Assembly: GCF_032854445.1 (NCBI RefSeq)
Contig: NC_088306.1
Span: 22,415,764 to 22,479,763 of the forward strand
DNA length: 64,000 nucleotides
Direction of reading: 5' to 3'
From: Liolophura sinensis
Taxonomy: Eukaryota; Mollusca; Polyplacophora; Chitonida; Chitonidae
Positions 45,430 through 64,000 of the stretch are shown here, in pieces. Under the pieces are notes generated by a model. The model had not been told where the DNA came from. It saw only the letters and a list, made by a program, of their open reading frames with translations, and ran no database searches. Position 1 is the first letter of the stretch; each line of letters begins with the position of its first letter. Made by a program: the position numbers and the translations under genes.

Positions 45430-45574
45430 TTTTGATTGGTGTTTTACGCCGTACTCAAGAATATTTCACTTATACGACGGCGGCCAGCATTATGGTGGGT
45501 GGAAACCGGGCAGAGCCCGGGGGAAACCCACGACCATCCGTAGGTTGCTGACAGACCTTCCCACTTACGGCCGA
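45430..45574 (-). repeat. V-SINE-like element, well preserved 3' half
   Basis: GATTGGTGTTTTACGCCGTA, CTTATACGACGGCGGCCAGC and AGAGCCCGGGGGAAACCCAC follow family A closely; a poly-T run of about 13 bases precedes them. The 5' end stops at CTTACGGCCGAATG. Confidence 0.9.
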
Positions 45575-45741
45575 ATGCTGAATGAAGTAGACCACATCTT
45601 CGTGTAAATCGTAGTTTCCGGCGTAAACCACTGGCCTTTGGCAAGTTAATGAAGAACTTTCTCACATGCGGTCAGGTATCAAGATTTTTGTCCGAAAAAA
45701 GTTCTTCACCAATGGGATTGCCACAAGACCAGCTTCCTTAT

Positions 45742-45860
45742 GTTTATTTATTTGTTAATTTGATTGACATTTTACGCCACATTAAAGAATAATTCACTTA
45801 CACGACGGCGGCCAGCATTATGCTGGGAGAATACCGGACATATCTAGAGGGAAACCGGCT
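45742..45860 (-). repeat. V-SINE-like element, diverged
   Basis: TTTATTTATTTGTTAATTTG, CACTTACACGACGGCGGCCA and GAGAATACCGGACATATC resemble family A with many changes. It ends just downstream of the sulfotransferase stop codon and could lie in its 3' UTR. Confidence 0.75.
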
Positions 45861-45925
45861 TCCTTACACATTTATTACAGACTCTAGTCCATTAAAAGCA
45901 TGTGCCAATACACTCTACTGAAAAG

Positions 45926-55545
<9,620 letters not shown>

Positions 55546-56786
55546 CGTTGTCAGGTAATTCACGATGGAGTCCAGCGATGATTCTGCAAACCTGTGGTCT
55601 TAATCAACAAGTATTATTGATCGTAATTCGTTATAGGCATAGCCTCATCAACAGCTGCGCTGTCCTTGCTTAGCGGACAAGACAAGTGGCACCTTATGAC
55701 TACTGTTTTTATAATTTTCATCATCCCAGGGTCTTTATTCAAATTCAGATCGCCGTCCACACAGAACACTATTTTCACGGAGTCACGCTCCCTTTTCGCC
55801 CTCCTGCTGTGCACAGATGTAAGAAATGGCACGACACTGCCCATGCGCAGCCTATTCCGGAAGGGTCTTTTGTGTTTCTTTCTCCTATTGCCTCCTCGCA
55901 ACCTGCTGGAAATAGCCTAATCACACCCCTCATTCGAACAGTCGCGTCATTTGACAGATGAGTTGTATATGAATCGTAAGTTTATTATACATAAAACGAA
56001 TGCATCAACACAAGGTGTTTATTGCCACAAAATACCACACATAGCAACTCAAACATGGCGACGAACTGTATCATTAACTCTGTGGCTTTTGGTGTAAGTT
56101 GGATATTCATATATTCTCTCTCCGATCAATAAAACCTAGACTGAAAAGCGACCCTTTACTATATATAACGCACATTTGCAAACGGAATATATAAAGCAGT
56201 GGCTACTTTAGTCGACTCTATACGTGTATGAACAACTGTCAGAAAAGATTGAATTGAGCCAATATTACGGAATAAGTCCGACACAGCCTATGTCAGGTGA
56301 GCCATGTTGAATTAACAACTCACTAAAAACGACTAAATTTCAAAAACACTTCTGCTTTTGTGGGATCGCCCTTTTTTCCAACTCAAATTAATGTACGTCC
56401 TTTGGCTATAAACCCAAGTCATATTCTGTTCGCTTTCGAACAGATGGCTTCCCTCAGTTTGTTTATACAGCTGCTCAATATTGCTGAGTGTTGAAAATCG
56501 AAGTATATTATAATCTTCATAAATGTATGACCTTTGCAGGATAAGTCTCTAAGTCAGAGAAATTACAGAGATTTAAATGTAGAGGACAGGTAACGTTCTC
56601 GTTCTCACAACGAAGCGACAGAGCGATGGCACGAATCGATGGTACAAAGGTACAAGCGTTGGGGCGATGACACGAAGCGATTGCACGCTCTCTACAATCA
56701 GGAGGGAAATTTTCGATAACAAAATTGTCCAAACTTTAACCGTGGCTCCCATCAGCTTGTTCAGCCTTTAAGTTATACGCATCAAA

Positions 56787-57003
56787 CTTTGGTGTTTTAC
56801 GCCGTTCTCAAGAATATTCCACTTATACGACGGCGGTCACCATTATGGTGGGAGGAAACCGGGCACAGCCCGAGAGAAACCTAAGACCATCAACAGGTTG
56901 CTGGAAAACCTTCCCACGTACGACCGGAGAGGAGGCCAGCATGTGCTGAGCTTGAATTGACCGCATTGGTGAGAGGCTCCTGAATTATTACGCTGCACGA
57001 GGG
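56787..57003 (-). repeat. V-SINE-like element
   Basis: TTGGTGTTTTACGCCGTTCT, CACTTATACGACGGCGGTCA, GGAGGAAACCGGGCACAGCC, the TTCCCACGTACGACCGGAGA block and GACCGCATTGGTGAGAGGCT match family A nearly to the tRNA-like head; only the extreme 5' end is gone. Confidence 0.9.
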
Positions 57004-57367
57004 TCATATTTTCAGTAAATGCAGTTTTTGCGTCACTGTTAAAGAGCCAGACTTCTGATCATTATGTAGCCAATCCTTTACAAACAAGATCTAATTTGCT
57101 CTCAACATACCCATGATGAACCCATCACGTCTCTCTCACGTGACCCCAGGGCGACATAAGAAACGCAAAAGATATGGGTTCAATCCCAGCTCTTGGCAAG
57201 GGATTTCAGTCCTCTCCTTCCGTCGCGAGCCTCCGTAGTGGTAACAAGAAGGGTTATGAAATGAATGGTAAATGAAATACACTGTAAATGAATACTTTTT
57301 TTCACATTCGGGACTTTTAACACCCTTCACTCAAACAATCACATAGTAGGTATGAACCACGACTTTT

Positions 57368-57985
57368 GTTAGATGGATGTTACATACGGGTGTTTCGGTG
57401 TTGTAAGTGATGAGGTATGTTCGGTTACTCGTGTTAGAGGCAATGGATGTTACATACGGGTGGTTTGGTGTTGCAACTGATGAGGTGTATTCGATGACTC
57501 GTGCTAGAGGTAATGGATGTTACACACGGGTGTTTTGATGTTTTAAGTGATAAGGTATATTCGATTACTCATGCTAGAGACAATGGATGTTACATAAGGG
57601 TGGTTTAGTGTTGCAAGTAATGAGGTGTATTCGATGACTCGTGCTAGAGGCAATGGATGTTACATACGGGTGGTTTGGTGTTGCAAGTAATGAGGTGTAT
57701 TCGATGACTCGTGCTAGAGGCAATGGATGTTACATACGGGTGGTTTGGTGTTGCAAGTGATGAGGTGTATTCGATGACTCGTGCTAGAGGCAATGGATGT
57801 TACACACGGGTGGATTGGGGTTGTAAATGATGAGGTGCATTCGATGACTCGTGTTAGAGGCAATGGATGTTACGTACGGGTGGTTTGGCGTTGTAAGTGA
57901 TGAGGTGCATTCGATGACTCGAGTTAGAAGCAATAAATGTTACACACGGGTGTTTTGATGTTGTAAGGAATGAGGTGTATTTGAT
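57368..57985. repeat. 70-bp minisatellite, about 9 units
   Basis: The unit is CAATGGATGTTACATACGGG, TGGTTTGGTGTTGCAAGTGA, TGAGGTGTATTCGATGACTC and GTGCTAGAGG. Two central units (about 57650-57790) are almost identical and the outer ones are more diverged. Confidence 0.95.
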
Positions 57986-58477
57986 ACCGTGTATGGACGA
58001 TACACAAACATGTTTTTGTTAATAAAACAAAATAATATTGTTATAATAATTAATTCGAACACACTGAATGATATGCTTTTATATATTCATGGTTATTGCA
58101 GTACACATAAAGATGTCTTTTCCTATAAAAAAAACACATGACGCATATTTCAAGCATATGTGTTGGTCGCATCGATTGGTGTATGCTATTCACACAAGCT
58201 CAACACAGACAGTAAACATGATTTCGTGTTTATATTAACTGTAAAAAGCCGATAAACGTAAAAATTTTTTGTCTGAAGGAAATATCTAATTCGTTTCGAT
58301 AGCAATTTAACGATCTTTCCAAACTGAACTAACAATTGTAATTTTCTTCATTCGAATTTCCAGTCGATAAGATTTACACTAAAGCGGTACAGAACTGTCA
58401 CTGATCTGTTAGTTGTGAGAGATAAACTATAGCCTATATATACACCAAGCTCAGTTTTAGATATGACAAAGTTTGTA

Positions 58478-58610
58478 TTTATTTATTTATTTGATTGGCT
58501 TTTTACGCCGTACTCAAAATATTTCTCTTATACGACGGCGGCCAGCATTATGGTGAGTCCATGACCCACGACCATCCGCAGCTTGCTGACAGACCTTCCC
58601 ACGTACGGGC
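58478..58610 (-). repeat. V-SINE-like element, 3' half
   Basis: TTTATTTATTTATTTGATTG, TTACGCCGTACTCAAAATAT, TATACGACGGCGGCCAGCAT and CACGACCATCCGCAGCTTGC match family A; about 30 bases of the core are deleted. Confidence 0.88.
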
Positions 58611-58984
58611 ACACTTTTTCAAACCTGACCTGGGAAATAGATTTTTAACAGAGGAAATTCTGTCTCCAGTGTTAGCCAATCAGGAACGATATTATATCCG
58701 TTTAAAGGCAAAGAAAACACTAAAATAAAGTATTTATCACAAGATTATTTGACACTGCGTCAGGAAATAGTTTGATTTGTTTTGTTTTTTTAGACTTTTT
58801 CTAACCGACTAAAATGCATTTAAAACATAGGATTCTACGGTGGCCAAAATATTTTTGGCTTGACATAGTTCATGCCAAGGTCCATTTGTTTTGAATTTCG
58901 TTTTGAATGATGAAATAGGCCTAAAGCAGTATATGTGTGTCAAGTGGCAAAAAGTTCAAGTAATATCACTGGTAGTTATAAAGA

Positions 58985-59650
58985 GGCCGAACGTGTCTCA
59001 TTGGGTACGTTGAGTCCGCGCTCCCATAGGCGCATGCGCGTGACGTCACACGTCACGCAAGGCGCGCCAAAAGGACCAATGAGCGCAGCTCCTTCAGCTC
59101 TTTCGCGCCAAAACTGATCCATGGGTGAGCTCCACTTCGTGCCTAAACTGATGTCACGTGTGAGACCAGCTGCATCAGCTCCATTTCGCGCCAAAACTGA
59201 AGTCACCAGCGAGAGCAGCTCCTTCAGCTCCATTTCGCGCCAAAATTGACCCATGGGTGAGCTCCATTTCGCGCCAAAACTTCGGCTTGTAAATACACAC
59301 CTCACGCGAGGCGCGCCAATGGACCAGTGAGCAATGGGTGAGCTTTATTTTGCGCCAAAAACAGACCAATGGGTGTGCGTGACATCACGCGCGAGATCAG
59401 CTCCTTCAGCTTCATTTGGCGCCAAAATTGACCGATAGGTGTGCTCCATTTCGCGCCAAATCTGATATCACGCGCGATAGCAGCTCCTTTAGCTCCATTT
59501 CGCACCAAAACTGACCAGTGGGTGGACTCCATTTCGTGTACGCCAAAACTGACCATTGGGTGAACTCCATTCGCGCGGGGCGGGTGAGGGTGGGTAGGCT
59601 TGTAAAGTTTGCATGTTGAGCTGCGTGGCGCCAAAACGGACCATTGAGGT
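58985..59650. repeat. CpG-rich array carrying repeated E2F-type sites
   Basis: A GC-rich repetitive stretch built of units like CAGCTCCATTTCGCGCCAAA then ACTGACCCATGGGTGAG. TTTCGCGCCAAA occurs exactly at 59101, 59184, 59233, 59267 and 59449, with close variants at 59348 (TTTTGCGCCAAA), 59415 (TTTGGCGCCAAA), 59498 (TTTCGCACCAAA) and GGCGCCAAAA at 59627. The palindrome equals the known overlapping E2F site of cell-cycle promoters. The block also holds TGACGTCA (59041) and two further CGTGACGTCA/CACGTGTGA-like sites. Whether it is a promoter, part of a transposable element or a neutral minisatellite cannot be told from sequence. Confidence 0.75.
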
Positions 59651-59929
59651 GGTTGGGTTGGGTGTTTTCCCCGCTCGGTTATTTCGCTGAGGTCCGCGCT
59701 GCGTCGTCCAATGAGCGAGGAGGGTCAGGAAGTCGTGCTTGAGAAGGGAACAAAATAACATAGTATGTATGTTATATGTATAGTATAACATTGTATAGCA
59801 TTGTATAGTATTACATTGTATAGTATAACATAGTATAATATAACATTGTAACAGTGTGTATAGTATTACATTAGTAATGTATTAGTATAGTATTATATTT
59901 TTGGGTAGGCTTGTAAAACAACAACAACA

Positions 59930-60806
59930 AAAAAACATCATATGAGTCGCTGACATTGATTTGACAACAGGCATTTTCCTATGTAATATTTTTTTTTTTT
60001 TTTTTGCGGGATGAATTTCTTCACCCACCCTGTCTGCAACCAGGGAAATCACGTGGTCCCTAACTTCTGGATTGCCTCACAGAATAGCTTGTCATGACAC
60101 ACAATCATCTTTTGGTATCGCCAGTCATACCTTTTCATGTATGTACAGAAGCGAATAGCGGCGGGCGATGATTTATTTATTTTATTGGTGTTTTACGCCG
60201 TACTCAAGAATATTCCATCCGCAGATTGCTGCCAGACCTTCCCATGTACGACCGGAGAGGAAGCCAGCGTGAGCTGGACTTGAACTCACAGCGACCGCAT
60301 TGGCGAGAAACTCCTGTGTCATTACGCTGCGCTAGCGCGCTAATCAAAGGGCCGCGGAGGCCCTGGCGGGCGATGACCTAGCGAGCATTATGACAAGTGG
60401 GCTTAGATTAACCATACAGGCCGCCTGGCCCGTTAGACAAGAAGGATCAATAACGTCATCGGTAAGCCCCCCGCGTACGCCGGCTGCGCTTTCTTTTGAA
60501 CTCCTGAAATTAGGATCATGTTAATGAGAATGTCATTATTTTGCTTAGTGTCTACGCGGCGATGGCCCCGTCTAGTGCGGACACATCACCTCAAAAAAGG
60601 ACTTTTCTTTCTCAGTTGATATACTCGAACACTCGCCATAGTATAAACACATGCCTTATTTCGTACGGTCCAAAAAATGGTCCAATTTTCGATACTTGAG
60701 ATTGATTGGTGAACTGTTTTCGAAGTGGCACGGTGAGCGTTACATAACCGTATGCTTCCAAGTTATAAACTTGTTTCTTTACCTACATGTTGCCTAACAC
60801 GTTTCT
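59930..60806 (+). repeat. Left arm of a long inverted repeat (interrupted)
   Basis: 59930-60078 and 60625-60806 are the reverse complement of 63681-64000. Matching blocks include ACAGGCATTTTCCTATGTAA, GCGGGATGAATTTCTTCACC, GGTCCAATTTTCGATAC and GTTGCCTAACACGTTT. About 545 bp between them, including a V-SINE, are absent from the right arm. Confidence 0.85.
60172..60364 (-). repeat. V-SINE-like element with 12-bp target-site duplication
   Basis: It lies in the left arm of the inverted repeat. GGTGTTTTACGCCGTACTCA, TTCCCATGTACGACCGGAGA, the B-box region GGACTTGAACTCACAGCGAC and the head GCGGAGGCCC are visible, while about 100 bp of the core are missing. GGCGGGCGATGA before it (about 60157-60168) and after it (60365-60376) is the target-site duplication. 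Confidence 0.9.
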
Positions 60807-61694
60807 GTGGTCAAATTGTCTGGATTTGGTGTCTTTTTTATGTGAAACTGAATAAAATAATAATTATTGGACATCATAGATGGCGTGACGCGAGGCGCGT
60901 GATGGCTAGAGCTAATCGGGAAGTGATTCGGGCCGACTCGATCGGCGTGAAGCTGTTGTGTCTCCAACTCACGGAAAAGTTATCACTTTGTCCAGGTATG
61001 TACCTAATAGCTGTGTTTGGTCGATTACATCTTGTGATCCGTGGTTGTCCGAACTGCTGTATGTCATTGACAGTCATGTATATGGGCTTGACAAGCAAAC
61101 ATGACTTTTCACTTGGGTTTAATTCACCCGGCACGGAGAGTCATGTTTCACCATATTTCTTCTATCTCCTAAAGTCCAATATTGAGTATATTGTTTTACA
61201 CTTGATCAGTATTTTAACCCACCACGCTATATGTATGTAGTTGTATTGTTTGTGACGTGCTAGAAGGAGTTCTTGTTTATTATTTTACAACATGTCGCGT
61301 GAAGTAAAATGCAATTTGAAGAGAGTGTTTAACGGTCACAGAGGTTTTATTTATTTGTGGATACTGGCTAAATTATAAGGTAAAAGGATGTCAACTCCTT
61401 ACTCAAAATTCTTGCATTCATTTGTGAGCGGGCATGTCTATGGACTGGATGTGAAACTCGGTGTGCCTGGTCTGGATTCGAACCCACGATAGGTCTCATT
61501 GATGAAGGGCTAGGAGACTCAGTAGACGTGATTTTCCCCCCTCGGTGAGCCAGTTAAAATCAGTTAAATCAGTTAAAATGCTGTATACGTATTTTTATGT
61601 TTCCTGCATCATTTCCACTGTGTTTAAGTAAACTGATGACAGTACAAGTGTCTTTGATGTAAAAGGGATATGGTGATCGTTTGTTTGTTTATTT

Positions 61695-61698
<4 letters not shown>

Positions 61699-61767
<69 letters not shown>
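61699..61767. repeat. (TA)n microsatellite
   Basis: A pure TA run of about 69 bp within the loop of the inverted repeat. Confidence 0.96.
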
Positions 61768-61768
<1 letters not shown>

Positions 61769-63680
61769 GGTGTACGGACGAAGTAATTCAAATGAACATC
61801 CCTGCTTGTATTTTCCTGCATTTTTTTTACATTAAATACAAGTAGGCTTACATGTATATATGTACACATATATGGAATGTATTATATAATGAACAAGGGT
61901 ATAATTTTTGTACTAGTTTGTTGTGCTAGCGGTTGTTCTGAACCTCTGTGCGTATACGTATTTAGTGATACGTATACTGTTTTAATCCTTTATGTGCCAT
62001 CACTGGTCTAGAGTTGAAATCCAGATCGCGTTTTTTGGATACAGCTTTAAGTCAGCAAAAGAATCATCAATACCATTCATGAGAGAGAATTTCAGGGGAA
62101 ATAACTCTGGGCCGCTTGTTGACACGGCTATAGACGGGGAACAGTCTTTGGCGCTGTATGGTTAATCTAAGTCCGCATTCAGACAGTGTGAAGATGTCGT
62201 CTGTAGAAATGAGTCAGTTCGACTTCATGAATTAGGGAGTATCTCCAGGATTCAAGCAAGTGTGATGTGGTCAGGAAGTACTAGATCTTTCTTCTGTTAG
62301 GTTCCCTAACGGAAGACGGTCTCGTCTCCCCTGAAAGACATATTTGTAAAACAAAACACACTCAGAGCACGTTTCGCTCTCTGCATTCACTTTGCATCAC
62401 TGCTACCACTAGTAAATTTTGTAGAGAATTATTGAACCATGCCGAGGTCACGGGGGTTGAGATGATGAGGCAGGAAGTGATGTCAGAATGTACAAAAACT
62501 CCGTTTTAACCGTTATTTCTAATAATACTTTATACGCATGGATTTTCTTCATCTAAAGTATACACAACATGATTCTAAGTGATACGGGAACCAATTTTAT
62601 TGATTAAATATTTCCGCGCATGAGCATCAGTGGTGAGGCTCAGCCTAAACACGCCTATGTGCGTCACACCGGCTCCAAATGTCAAGCTTGTCCTGTGGTG
62701 GCATTGATGTAAAGCGTGCAGTAGAGCGGCAGGTGCGCTGTAAGGAGTCTGTGAACTCATATGTTCATTCATTCTGAGGCGTCATGACGCCACTAATGGT
62801 TTCACTTGAAATGGTAGGGTGGGACATGAGATGTGATGTATCCAACCATATTTCTAACCAGCCAGCCATAATGGTCATGTGCACGTATCCAAATTTGGCG
62901 ACACTTTCATGATGCGCGACAGCTTCGATTGACACAGCTTCAAGTTTTCTCCATTATTTCAAGTGATAGCTAAGGACATGGAATGGGTAAATGTGGGGTA
63001 AAATATCTATTTTCATGCCAGCAAAAGTTGGATTACGCTGTACAACACTGCAATGTGATCCTATGACATGCTGTTAACCAGTCTCTGTAGTTTAGACTTC
63101 TTCATCCTCTTAATATTTGGGTAGAGTTGATGCCAGAATTTCCAAATTGTCTAAATCATTCTCTGTGCTTTTAAAGACCATTTGAACATATTTTCCGCTT
63201 CACAAGAACAAATTTTGTTGTCCAATTTGTTCTTATCTGTTCTTATACGTCATATTGAGGGTGCATTGTGGGTCTGTCCATCCTTTCCCTATCTCTCACC
63301 AGTTAAGTGCTAAAGTTATAGGGTTTGCTCACTTTTGTTTCTTGTCAACAGAGCAGAAGCCTAATGGAAACGAGTCGCATCACCTTAAAATTTATGTTAT
63401 GGTCGTTTTGTGATCATATTGATTTTTATCTCAACACTGATTTGAAGGGCTGCCTTACTATCAAATAGGAGGATCCTGTAACTTTTGATGATTAACACCA
63501 ATACCGTGGACTGTCTTTTATTTGCTGCCATAAGAGGCATATTTTCAGGTTCCAGACCTGAAGATTTGTTCACCATGATATTTTGTGTACACCATATTGT
63601 TTTATCCATTAACGATAACCACGGTGTCCAATAATTGTTATTTTATTCAATTTTACATTGAAAAGACAGCAAATTCAGAG

Positions 63681-64000
63681 AAAACGTGTTAGGCAACATA
63701 CAGGTAAAAAAAAATAAGCTTATAAGTTGGAAGCATACGGTTAGGTAACATTGCTGTGCCACTTCGAAAGCAGTTCACCAGTAAATCTCATGTATCGAAA
63801 ATTGGACCATTTATAGTACGAAACAAGGCTTGTGCTTATGCTACGGCGAGTAGACAATCCAGAAGCTAGAGATCACGTGATTTCCCGGGTTGCAAACAGG
63901 GTGGGTGAAGAAATTCATCCCGCAAAAAAAAATATTACATAGGAAAATGCCTGCTGTCAAATCCATGTCAGTGACTCATCTGATGTGGGTTTTTTTTTTT
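63681..64000 (-). repeat. Right arm of the long inverted repeat (reaches the window edge)
   Basis: This arm is the uninterrupted partner of 59930-60806, at roughly 85-90% identity by eye. It ends in a T-run at the window edge, matching the A-run outside the left arm, so the outer boundary may be just beyond the window. Confidence 0.85.

Larger units (their letters stand above)
38620..45925. other. Intergenic region between the GT54 and sulfotransferase genes
   Basis: Besides the GT54 promoter side, this 7.3-kb interval contains a C-rich tract at 39067-39110, V-SINEs (39672-39775, 41525-41805, 45430-45574, 45742-45860), a family E repeat (40440-40740), a full-length SINE B (42225-42592) and a broken Ty3/gypsy element (42893-44620). 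No intact host gene was recognised. Confidence 0.65.
55546..64000. other. Region upstream of the sulfotransferase gene to the window end
   Basis: No gene could be supported here. The stretch includes the probable sulfotransferase promoter, V-SINEs (56787-57003, 58478-58610, 60172-60364), a tRNA-like B-box near 57177-57190, a 70-bp array, the CpG-rich E2F-site array, a TATAG-rich low-complexity patch (59755-59890), a (TA)n run (61699-61767), a minus-strand tRNA-like remnant near 61470-61560 and a long inverted repeat. An isolated ATG with good context at 56055 followed by GTAAGT is discussed as a finding. The 162-residue frame at 60752-61240 has no recognised domain. Confidence 0.55.

Noticed and set aside
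60752-61240. 162-residue plus-strand frame as a transposase gene of the inverted-repeat structure
   Set aside because: No catalytic motif or domain is recognisable, the start lies inside the arm and codon use looks random. It is kept only as a note.

Overview
The window is eukaryotic nuclear DNA, AT-rich, intron-containing and dense in short interspersed repeats; a mollusc is the best guess. The reasons are many copies of a tRNA-derived V-SINE-like element (resembling the family described from molluscs as RUDI), a second tRNA-derived SINE family ending in CACTCACT, and an intronless H1 gene with both a histone stem-loop and a polyadenylation signal, as reported for mussel H1 genes. No bacterial-style operons, CRISPR arrays or plasmid functions are present.

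Five protein-coding genes can be reconstructed, four of them from exons whose splice phases fit exactly. (1) 599-4169, minus: a MYND zinc-finger protein in two coding exons whose last ~630 residues are a degenerate octapeptide array encoded by 24-bp DNA repeats. (2) 10261-17457, minus: FIS1, the tail-anchored mitochondrial/peroxisomal fission adaptor, five coding exons, 151 residues. (3) 19684-20262, plus: a linker histone H1, single exon. (4) 30445-38619, minus: a short GT54 (MGAT4-like) N-acetylglucosaminyltransferase, three coding exons, 375 residues with a signal-anchor helix. (5) 45926-55545, minus: a Golgi carbohydrate sulfotransferase of the CHST1/3 type, four coding exons, 376 residues, including a 19-nt first coding exon. 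Genes 4 and 5 are neighbours on the same strand and both should act on glycans in the Golgi; whether they are functionally linked is only inference. The only retroelement with coding remnants is a broken, internally deleted Ty3/gypsy copy at about 42.9-44.6 kb.

The rest is introns and intergenic DNA holding SINEs (several with clear target-site duplications), a terminal-inverted-repeat MITE present twice (one copy split by two tail-to-tail SINEs), and many tandem arrays: 45-bp and 19-bp units in FIS1 intron 3, 38-bp units at 26.6-27.2 kb with a distant inverted relative at 23.7 kb, a ~91-bp satellite filling over half of sulfotransferase intron 3, 70-bp units at 57.4-58.0 kb, and TA/TG microsatellites. 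Two structures stand out: a CpG-rich array at about 59.0-59.65 kb that repeats the palindromic E2F-type site TTTCGCGCCAAA, and a long inverted repeat whose arms lie at 59.93-60.81 kb and 63.68-64.0 kb, running to the window edge.

All calls come from reading the sequence; no database search or alignment program was run.
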